Assembly: GCA_020430865.1 (NCBI GenBank)
Contig: JAGQIY010000262.1
Span: 1 to 11,798 of the forward strand
Source: Myxococcales bacterium
GTDB lineage: Bacteria; Myxococcota; Polyangia; Polyangiales; Polyangiaceae
Reading direction: 5' to 3'
DNA: 11,798 bases
Both the position numbers and the translations under genes were made by a program. Every line of letters begins with the position of its first letter. The stretch's first letter is position 1. Of this stretch, positions 6,140 to 11,798 are shown one piece after another. Under the pieces are notes generated by a model, which was not told where the DNA came from, made no database searches, and saw only the letters and a list, made by a program, of their open reading frames with translations.

Positions 6140-6664
6140 ATGATTCGCGTCATCGTAGCCGGCTTTCTCATCGGCGGCCCCGCGTTGGCTCTGGCGCCAA
6201 GCGCTGGCCCCAAGCCCCCTGATTCCCTCGATCCGAACGGGCCTCGCTCACACATCACGTTCACGCATCGGCACGAGCGCGTCCTGTCCTGCGAGGCCAG
6301 GAAGAAGCCCAAGCTCGTGTGCAGGGCTCTCAAGGACGAAGCCGACCCCACGACCTCGGTCCGCCTCACCCCCGTCCGAACTCCGGACATCACCGGCGAG
6401 GACCAGCGGCGCGAGGTCAGCCTCAGCCTGGCGCCCGACGGGGACGAAGCGCGCCGTGAGGTGGATCTCGCTGCGGGCGTCTGGGAGCTCGAGTGGGCGG
6501 CACGCAAAAAGCACGAGCGGTTCCGCGTCGCTGACGACCAACCCTTCACCATCAAGCTGAGCACCACGACCGGTGGCTGCGTGGCGAAGAACGACGAGTG
6601 CCGCCTGGACGCCTCGCAGGTCGTCCGCAAGGTCAAGATCCCCCGGGGCCGCGTCGCCAAGTAA
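6140..6664 (+). CDS. Secreted (periplasmic) hypothetical protein with four cysteines
   Basis: This is a 174-aa protein of no recognised family. The ATG at 6140 is chosen because GGGAGG (6130-6135) sits 4 bp upstream and because the protein then begins with a signal-peptide-like stretch: R3, a hydrophobic core over residues 4-19, and small residues ALA at 17-19. The frame is open further upstream but is Arg/Pro-rich there and has no start signal. The mature part is hydrophilic and probably beta-rich, with Cys51, Cys61, Cys147 and Cys154 spaced as two likely disulfide pairs (C-x9-C and C-x6-C). It ends in a basic tail. It lies on the same strand as the MoxR/Bat operon but 186 bp before it, with a possible terminator and promoter between, so it is probably a separate unit. 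Confidence 0.78.
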   Translation: MIRVIVAGFLIGGPALALAPSAGPKPPDSLDPNGPRSHITFTHRHERVLSCEARKKPKLVCRALKDEADPTTSVRLTPVRTPDITGEDQRREVSLSLAPDGDEARREVDLAAGVWELEWAARKKHERFRVADDQPFTIKLSTTTGGCVAKNDECRLDASQVVRKVKIPRGRVAK

Positions 6665-6665
6665 C

Positions 6666-6679
6666 GCCCCTCCGGGGGC
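6666..6679 (+). terminator. Short GC hairpin after the secreted protein gene
   Basis: GCCCC (6666-6670) pairs with GGGGC (6675-6679) around a TCCG loop, starting 1 bp after the TAA stop. The stem is only five pairs and no T-run follows, so termination is possible but not established. Confidence 0.3.
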
Positions 6680-6739
6680 TCGAGGCGAGTTCAGCCAAGC
6701 CCATCATCCGTCCCGGCTGGAATAGACCCAGCGCGCGGA

Positions 6740-6769
6740 TTGTCTCCCGCCACGCGGTCGCGCTATAGC
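6740..6769 (+). promoter_or_regulatory. Candidate sigma-70-type promoter for the MoxR/Bat operon
   Basis: TTGTCT (6740-6745) and TATAGC (6764-6769) each match four of six consensus bases and are 18 bp apart. Transcription would begin near 6776, leaving a leader of about 75 bases before the moxR ATG at 6851. This is the best pair seen in the 186-bp gap (6665-6850). Matches of this quality occur by chance, so confidence is limited. Confidence 0.35.
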
Positions 6770-6799
6770 GGCTCCACGTATTCGCAATGCGACAACGTC

Positions 6800-6820
6800 G
6801 CGATCTTCCATGGAGATCGC
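6800..6820. promoter_or_regulatory. Inverted repeat in the moxR leader
   Basis: GCGATCT (6800-6806) and AGATCGC (6814-6820) are exact reverse complements around TCCATGG, which itself contains the palindrome CCATGG. The element ends 30 bp before the moxR start, inside the predicted leader. It could form an RNA hairpin or be an operator site. Confidence 0.35.
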
Positions 6821-6850
6821 CGCGCCCGCAGGCAGGGAGAACAGTTCGAG

Positions 6851-7834
6851 ATGGACGTCAGAGCGCTGAACGAAGTCGTCGCCAAGGAGAGCGCCTTCAT
6901 CGACGACGTGACCGCAGAAATCGGCAAGGTGATCGTGGGCCAGGCCTACATGGTCGATCGCATCCTGATCGGGTTGCTCGCGGGAGGTCACGTGCTCCTG
7001 GAGGGTGTGCCTGGTCTGGCCAAGACGCTCACCGTGAAGACCGTCTGCGACAGCATCCAGGCGAACTTCTCACGCATCCAGTTCACCCCGGATCTGCTCC
7101 CCGCCGACGTGATCGGCACCGTGATCTACAACAGCAAGACCGGAGAGTTCACGAGCAAGCTCGGCCCGGTGTTCGCGAACCTGGTGCTCGCCGACGAGGT
7201 GAACCGAGCTCCCGCCAAGGTGCAGAGCGCCTTGCTCGAGGCGATGCAGGAGCGCCAGGTCACGATCGGCGACACCACCTACAAGTTGCCGGACCCCTTC
7301 GTCGTCCTCGCCACGCAGAACCCGATCGAACAGGAGGGCACCTACCCGCTGCCAGAGGCGCAGCTCGATCGCTTCATGCTGATGGTGAAGGTCGGCTATC
7401 CGTCACGGGACGAGGAGCGCCAGGTCATGGATCGCATGACCCAGAGCACCCAGGCTTCGGCGCACCCCAGAACGACTCCGGAGCAACTGCTTCAAGCACG
7501 AAAGGTCGTGCGGGACGTCTACGTGGACGAACGAGTGAAGGACTACATCGTAGACGTCGTGTTCGCGACTCGCGAACCCAGCGAGCGTGGATTGAAGGAG
7601 CTGGCATCGCTGATCGAGTACGGCGCCAGCCCCCGCGCCAGCATCGCCCTGAACCTCGCCGCGCGTGCCCACGCCTTCCTGCGTCACCGCGGCTACGTGA
7701 CGCCCGAGGACGTGAAGGCCATTGGTGCCGACGTGCTGCGCCACCGCATGGTGCTGAGCTACGAGGCGGAGGCGGAGGACATCACGGCGGAGGACGTCGT
7801 GCGGCGCGTGTTCGAGGTCGTGGAGGTCCCCTGA
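6851..7834 (+). CDS. moxR: MoxR-family AAA+ ATPase
   Basis: This is a 327-aa protein of the usual MoxR length. Walker A is GVPGLAKT (residues 52-59), Walker B is LVLADEVNRA with acidic D115-E116, and sensor 1 is the ATQNP segment with Asn157, followed by the family-typical EQEGTYPLPEAQLDRF stretch. The sensor-2 region is YGASPRAS (257-264) with Arg262. MoxR ATPases form hexamers that use ATP to remodel partner proteins, commonly VWA/MIDAS proteins encoded beside them. The ATG at 6851 is chosen because it gives the family's usual N-terminus and has GGGAGA 8-14 bases upstream; the frame is open further upstream without similarity. It opens a five-gene operon: the DUF58 gene follows 44 bp downstream. 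Confidence 0.96.
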   Translation: MDVRALNEVVAKESAFIDDVTAEIGKVIVGQAYMVDRILIGLLAGGHVLLEGVPGLAKTLTVKTVCDSIQANFSRIQFTPDLLPADVIGTVIYNSKTGEFTSKLGPVFANLVLADEVNRAPAKVQSALLEAMQERQVTIGDTTYKLPDPFVVLATQNPIEQEGTYPLPEAQLDRFMLMVKVGYPSRDEERQVMDRMTQSTQASAHPRTTPEQLLQARKVVRDVYVDERVKDYIVDVVFATREPSERGLKELASLIEYGASPRASIALNLAARAHAFLRHRGYVTPEDVKAIGADVLRHRMVLSYEAEAEDITAEDVVRRVFEVVEVP

Positions 7835-7878
7835 GCCGCGCCTCGCTTGACCGAGCGCCGATCTGAGCTGGAGAAGCC

Positions 7879-8772
7879 GTGAGTCCCAAGGAACAGCAGA
7901 GTGCCCAGGAGAAGACCCTGCGCACCATCGAGATCCGTACCAATCGGCTGGCTACGGAGCAGCTGTCTGGCGACTACCGCTCGGTGATCAAGGGCCAGGG
8001 CCTGTCTTTCCGCGAGGTAAGACAGTATCAGCCGGGAGACGACGTTCGCACGATCGACTGGAACGTCAGCGCGCGCATGGACGAGCCCTACGTCAAGGTG
8101 TTCGTCGAAGAGCGTGAGATGACGGTGATGCTCGTCGTCGATATCTCGAAGAGCGGACGCTTCGGCACCGCGCGCCTGAACAAGGGGCGCCTGGCGGCGG
8201 AGGTGGCCGCGCTGTGTGCGTTCAGCGCGAACCAGCACAACGACCGCGTGGGTCTGATCCTGGCCACGGACGAGGTGGAGAAGGTCATCCCGCCGAAGAA
8301 GGGGCGCAAGCACGTGATGCGTGTGGTGCGGGAGATCCTGAACACCGAGCCCCGACGGTCGGGGACCGATCTCTCCGCGGCGCTCGAGATGCTCTACCTG
8401 GTAGCGCGACGGCGATCGGTGGCGTTCCTGATCAGCGACTTCTACGCCGACGACTACGAGCGCAGCCTCAGCCTCGCTTCCGCGAGGCACGATGTCATCC
8501 CGGTGATGCTCACCGACCCCCGGGACGGCGAGCTACCCGACGTCGGCCTCGCGTCCTTCGAAGACCTGGAGTCTGGCGAGGAGGTGCTGGTCGACACCTC
8601 GAGCCCGCTCGTGCGTGCTCACTACGCCCACCTGGCCAAGAAGGAGCGCGCCAGGCACGTGGCCGTCTTCCGAAAGCTCGGCCTGGACCACTGTGTCGTC
8701 CACACGGATCGTCCTTACGTCAAGCCACTGCGCGACCTCTTCGCGCGCCGCGCCAAACGGGTGCACCGATGA
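7879..8772 (+). CDS. DUF58 domain protein (MIDAS-containing MoxR partner)
   Basis: This 297-aa protein has the DUF58 signature PGDDVRTIDW (residues 52-61) followed by a VWA-like core. A MIDAS-type D88-I-S90-K-S92 ends the first strand, and a later strand ends in LISDF with Asp187. There is no membrane segment or signal peptide, so it is cytoplasmic. In MoxR operons DUF58 proteins are the second gene and are presumed direct partners of the ATPase, though the biochemical role is poorly defined. The GTG start at 7879 is preceded by GGAGAA only 3 bases upstream, close but usable. The stop overlaps the next gene's start as ATGA (8769-8772), indicating translational coupling. Confidence 0.94.
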   Translation: MSPKEQQSAQEKTLRTIEIRTNRLATEQLSGDYRSVIKGQGLSFREVRQYQPGDDVRTIDWNVSARMDEPYVKVFVEEREMTVMLVVDISKSGRFGTARLNKGRLAAEVAALCAFSANQHNDRVGLILATDEVEKVIPPKKGRKHVMRVVREILNTEPRRSGTDLSAALEMLYLVARRRSVAFLISDFYADDYERSLSLASARHDVIPVMLTDPRDGELPDVGLASFEDLESGEEVLVDTSSPLVRAHYAHLAKKERARHVAVFRKLGLDHCVVHTDRPYVKPLRDLFARRAKRVHR

Positions 8773-10343
8773 GCGCGGCTCGGGTTCTTTCGGGGGTGAG
8801 GCGGCGTTGGTTCTCGCTCACGGTCGCCGCTCTCACGCTGGGCTTGGCAGCAGTCGCCGTCGCCCAGCCGGCGCCCAGTGACCTCCAGGTCCCGTCGTTC
8901 CAGCCGCGTGCGCCGGCTCCTCCGGCGAGCGCTTCCGCAGCCCATGGGTCAAGCGCTCCACCCAGCACGGATGCGGGCGTGCCGACTGATGCAGGTGCAA
9001 ACGATACGGGCGCTGGCGACGCGGACAACGGCTTGCGGGGCGCACAAGCTGGGAGCGTCAACGGGAGCCCGGCGACCCCTCAGCAACTCCAGGACATCGC
9101 CAAGAAGGTCGCGGAGATCCCCGGCGGCACCTGCTCCGAGCACGTGCCCGAAGGGAAGACGCGCCCCAACATGACCCAGCGCATCGCTCCCCGAGGGCTC
9201 TCGGGCTACGCGGTCACGCTGGAGGTCGAGGTCGAGCACGGCAAGGGCGAGAAGCTATTTCCGAGCGGATTCAGGCTGAACCGCACCAGCGAGGAGGCAG
9301 CCGCGTTCGCCAAGAGCGGCTTCGCCTTCCCGGACCCAGACGGAGGCGCCGGCCCCGAGATCGACAGCAAGCCGAGCGGCGACGTGGTCAAGAGCACGGT
9401 GAAGCTTCACTTCGTCGCGCTGCCCAAGAAGGGCGGACGTCAGCAGCTGTGGCTCCCCGCGGTGCCGATCACCCTGGCACGCGCCAACGGAGAGCTCGTC
9501 ACGCTCTGCACACAGCCGGCGGAGGTGACCGTCGATCCTCCGACCGCGAACACGCCGTCCCCCAAGCCGCACCCCAATCCCCCACCGCGACCCCAGCGCG
9601 AAGTCTGGGAAGCTGCGAAGCTCGCGACGGGGGTCGCGCTGCTCGCGCTGGTCGTCGGCGCGATCGTCGCGAGCCTGCTGATCTGGCTCAAGCGTCGCCC
9701 GAAGCCCGCGCCTCCCCCGCCGCCACCGCGCCCCCCATGGGAGGTCGCGATGGAGGAGCTACACGACCTGCGGCAGCGCCAGCTGATCGCACAGGAGCGC
9801 TTCGACGAGCACTACGACGACGTCTGCCTGATCTTGCGACGCTACCTCGGCAATCGCTATGGCATCGGCGAGCAGCTGGGAGACGCGGGCGCGCTCGAGA
9901 GCACCACCGAAGAGATCCTGAGAGTCCTGCGCCGCATCGTCCCGCCAATCCCCGTCATGCGCGACGTGGAACATTTCCTTCGGGAAGCAGACCTCGTGAA
10001 GTTCGCGAGAGCCACGCCCGATCCGGAGCAGTGCGAGGCGGCGCTCTCGGCGGTGGAGCAGATCGTGATTCGTACGGTACCCGGACGCCCCGCCGCCGGC
10101 CAGGCGCCGCCGCCCTCCGCGCGCTCCTTCGGAGTCGACGCGCCGATCCAGGATCCGGCGCTGCTCGCGCCGCCCCCGGGCGACGCACCGCTCACCGAGA
10201 GCGCCACCGCCAAGCTCGACGGGGAGTCGAGCGACACAGAGAAGACTGGCACTTCCGACGATCGGGAGCGCGCGCCAGCCGCGGCGGGAGAGCCGCAGGA
10301 CGAACCCGTGGATGAGCCTCCAGATTCCGGGAGGAAATTATGA
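8769..10343 (+). CDS. BatD/DUF4381-like membrane protein with periplasmic domain and cytoplasmic helical tail
   Basis: This 524-aa protein begins with a signal peptide (basic RRR 11-13, hydrophobic core, AVA before Q33). An Ala/Pro/Asp-rich linker runs to about residue 100. A periplasmic domain of about 170 residues with two cysteines (GGTC and LCTQ contexts) follows, then a proline-rich stretch and one membrane helix (about 286-307) closed by K-R-R. The cytoplasmic part starts with a run of six prolines and then a helical domain (about 324-445) carrying STTEE (378-382) and ADLVKFA (407-413), typical of the cytoplasmic domain of BatD/DUF4381 proteins. The last 80 or so residues are acidic and low-complexity. 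It likely links the MoxR/VWA machinery to the periplasm. The start overlaps the DUF58 stop and the end overlaps the batA start. A frame open upstream to 8214 is a shadow of DUF58. Confidence 0.85.
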   Translation: MSAARVLSGVRRRWFSLTVAALTLGLAAVAVAQPAPSDLQVPSFQPRAPAPPASASAAHGSSAPPSTDAGVPTDAGANDTGAGDADNGLRGAQAGSVNGSPATPQQLQDIAKKVAEIPGGTCSEHVPEGKTRPNMTQRIAPRGLSGYAVTLEVEVEHGKGEKLFPSGFRLNRTSEEAAAFAKSGFAFPDPDGGAGPEIDSKPSGDVVKSTVKLHFVALPKKGGRQQLWLPAVPITLARANGELVTLCTQPAEVTVDPPTANTPSPKPHPNPPPRPQREVWEAAKLATGVALLALVVGAIVASLLIWLKRRPKPAPPPPPPRPPWEVAMEELHDLRQRQLIAQERFDEHYDDVCLILRRYLGNRYGIGEQLGDAGALESTTEEILRVLRRIVPPIPVMRDVEHFLREADLVKFARATPDPEQCEAALSAVEQIVIRTVPGRPAAGQAPPPSARSFGVDAPIQDPALLAPPPGDAPLTESATAKLDGESSDTEKTGTSDDRERAPAAAGEPQDEPVDEPPDSGRKL

Positions 10344-11611
10344 GCGCGCCCGGGTCGAAGAAGCGCGAAGCGCAGAACGAACGCCTTCCTCCGGCGGGCG
10401 CTCCGTCGGCCAAGCAACGCAGCAAGCCCGGGCCGGGCCCACGCAAGGACCCCACTCCTGGGACGCGCAAGGTCTGGCGGGCGTTGCTCCTGCCGCTGTG
10501 GCTGCTCGTCGCGCTGCTCGCCGGCTTCGCCTATCCCGTGCTCGCACGTGGCAACTCGCTGCTCGCAGCCAACTGGCAATGGTGGTGGGCGCTACCTCTG
10601 CTGGTCTTCGTGCCAGTGGTCATCTGGCGAGCGACCTACGGCGAGGACCGGCGCGTGCCCCGCATTCAGCTGGGGACGGTCCAGCCCCTGACCACTGGCC
10701 CACGAGGGCTCCGGGTGTGGCTCCGGGATCTGCCCGGCGCGCTGCGCGGCGTCGCGCTGATGCTCTTCGTGTTCGCGCTGGCGCGGCCCATCGCGACCAT
10801 CAAGCCCCAGAGCAACGACGAACAGGGCATCGACCTGGTGGTCGTTCTGGATCTCTCCGGTTCGATGCGGGCGGCCATGGACGAGCTGCCGCCGGAGCTG
10901 ATGAAGTATGTTCCTGAGCGGGCCCCGGGTGTGAGACCGACGCGCCTGGACGCCGCGAAGGCTGTGATCCGGGACTTCATTTCCCGAAGGAAAACTGACC
11001 GCATCGGGGTCGTGGTCTTTGGGCGTGAGGCGTATGTGCTCTCCCCCCCAACCCTGGACTACCACCTGCTGGACACGCTGGTGTCCAAGATGAACCTGGA
11101 GCTGATCGACAACGCCGCCACGGCGATTGGAGACGCCACCGGCGTCGCGGTTGCCCGGCTCCGACGCAGCAACGCCAAGAGCAAGGCCATCATCCTGCTC
11201 ACCGACGGCGACAACAACGCGGGCAAGATCTCACCGGAGTACGCCGCACACCTGGCCACCGTCGTCGGCGCCAAGGTGTACACGATCCAGATCGGCGACG
11301 GCGAGATGGCGGAGGTCCAGGACCGCTTCAACCTGTTCGGACAGCCCCACTACGTCAAGGTCCACTACCCCACGAACCCCGAGCTCCTCAAGCAGATCGC
11401 CAAGGAGACCGGAGGCCAGATGTTCGTGGCCACCGACGCCAGCGCGCTCCAGGCGAGCTTCCACAAGGTGCTCGACGAGCTGGAGAAGACGCGCTTCGAG
11501 GCCAGCATCGCGAGCTTCGAGGAGCTGTATCGATTCTTCTTGCTGCCCGCCGTGCTGCTGGTCGCGCTGGAAGCGCTCCTGCACGCCCTCGTGCTGCGGA
11601 GGTTTCCGTGA
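10340..11611 (+). CDS. batA: BatA-like von Willebrand factor A (VWA) membrane protein
   Basis: This 423-aa inner-membrane protein has an intact MIDAS: D171-L-S173-G-S175, T261 in TAIGD, and LTDGD with D289. Membrane helices are predicted near 46-68, 80-97, 135-153 and at the C-terminus 399-419, which places the VWA domain between the third and fourth, as in BatA/BatB proteins. Two features are longer than usual: a Lys/Arg/Pro-rich cytoplasmic N-terminal extension of about 45 residues, and an insertion with EL/PP residues between the MIDAS loop and the following helix (about 177-199). The start is firm because GGGAGG lies 5 bases upstream and ATGA overlaps the previous stop. The family works with MoxR ATPases in stress tolerance and in assembling or remodelling envelope proteins; the direct target here is unknown. 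Confidence 0.94.
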   Translation: MSAPGSKKREAQNERLPPAGAPSAKQRSKPGPGPRKDPTPGTRKVWRALLLPLWLLVALLAGFAYPVLARGNSLLAANWQWWWALPLLVFVPVVIWRATYGEDRRVPRIQLGTVQPLTTGPRGLRVWLRDLPGALRGVALMLFVFALARPIATIKPQSNDEQGIDLVVVLDLSGSMRAAMDELPPELMKYVPERAPGVRPTRLDAAKAVIRDFISRRKTDRIGVVVFGREAYVLSPPTLDYHLLDTLVSKMNLELIDNAATAIGDATGVAVARLRRSNAKSKAIILLTDGDNNAGKISPEYAAHLATVVGAKVYTIQIGDGEMAEVQDRFNLFGQPHYVKVHYPTNPELLKQIAKETGGQMFVATDASALQASFHKVLDELEKTRFEASIASFEELYRFFLLPAVLLVALEALLHALVLRRFP

Positions 11612-11624
11612 CCCGGAGGCCGCG

Positions 11625-11798
11625 ATGAGGTTCGCCAACTCCGAGTGGCTGTGGGGCGCGATCTCCGCGTTGCTGGTGGCGGCGCTGTTGATCTACGGCG
11701 GCATCCGCTCCACCAAGGCGCTTGCGCGCTTCGGTGACGAAGAGCAAGTGCTGGGCCTGGTAACCAGCCGCGCCAGCGCGCGCCGCGCCTTCAAGGGA
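11625..11798 (+). CDS. BatB-like VWA membrane protein, N-terminus only (runs off the window)
   Basis: 58 codons are visible from the ATG at 11625, preceded by GGAGG with a short spacer. The start MRFANSEWLWG, a hydrophobic helix at about residues 8-26, and the following LARFGDEEQVLGLV segment match the N-terminal region of BatA/BatB proteins, where a membrane helix precedes the VWA domain. No MIDAS motif is reached before the window ends. It lies 13 bp after the batA stop on the same strand, so it is the fifth gene of the operon. A second VWA protein after BatA is usual in Bat operons. Confidence 0.8.
   Translation, partial: MRFANSEWLWGAISALLVAALLIYGGIRSTKALARFGDEEQVLGLVTSRASARRAFKG

Noticed and set aside
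5956..6222. 88-aa plus-strand open frame over the gap before the secreted protein
   Set aside because: Low-complexity Ser/Arg/Pro composition, no ribosome binding site, and it runs into the better-supported gene at 6140.
8214..8768. Upstream extension of the BatD-like frame inside the DUF58 gene
   Set aside because: It is a shadow of the DUF58 frame. The signal peptide and ATGA overlap place the real start at 8769.
9449..10315. 288-aa plus-strand alternative frame inside the BatD-like gene
   Set aside because: Arg/Ala/Gly-rich translation without motifs; the overlapping frame has the membrane helix and the STTEE/ADLVKFA motifs.
1..11798. tRNA, rRNA, CRISPR array, IS element or phage gene
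   Set aside because: No cloverleaf arms, regularly spaced repeats, transposase frames or terminal inverted repeats were seen by eye on either strand.

Overview
The window is GC-rich chromosomal DNA with strong G/C preference at codon third positions. The gene mix is a phytoene-desaturase-like FAD enzyme, a Na+/phosphate transporter with a PhoU-like tail, Asp/Ala/Pro-rich secreted proteins and a MoxR/Bat operon. This suggests a Gram-negative deltaproteobacterium, most likely a myxobacterium (Myxococcota, Polyangia-like). The assignment is inferred from gene style; no rRNA or other taxonomic marker is present.

Left part (1-3676). A partial minus-strand FAD-dependent oxidoreductase (1-798) diverges across a 161-bp gap from a Na+/Pi-cotransporter-family membrane protein (960-2552). 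A soluble, helix-rich protein of unknown function (2591-3676) follows on the same strand and is probably co-transcribed with the transporter.

Middle part (3677-6139). A short minus-strand pair lies here: a small unknown gene (about 4257-4586) and, downstream of it, a 167-aa protein made of two tandem AP2/ERF-type DNA-binding domains (3716-4219). It carries no HNH nuclease, which is uncommon in bacteria, and it is the most interesting item in the window. The pair diverges from an alpha/beta hydrolase (4618-5817). A gap of 322 bp follows, with a terminator-like hairpin at its start and a perfect inverted repeat near its end.

Right part (6140-11798). A small secreted four-cysteine protein (6140-6664) is followed by a MoxR/Bat operon that runs off the window: MoxR AAA+ ATPase, DUF58 protein, BatD/DUF4381-like membrane protein, BatA-like VWA protein and the start of a second VWA (BatB-like) protein. 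The joins DUF58/BatD-like and BatD-like/BatA are 4-base ATGA overlaps, which indicates translational coupling. By analogy with known MoxR-Bat systems, the ATPase and the MIDAS proteins act together at the inner membrane in envelope stress tolerance or protein/metal-centre maturation. A weak promoter candidate and a leader hairpin precede moxR.

No tRNA, rRNA, CRISPR array, IS element or prophage gene was seen.
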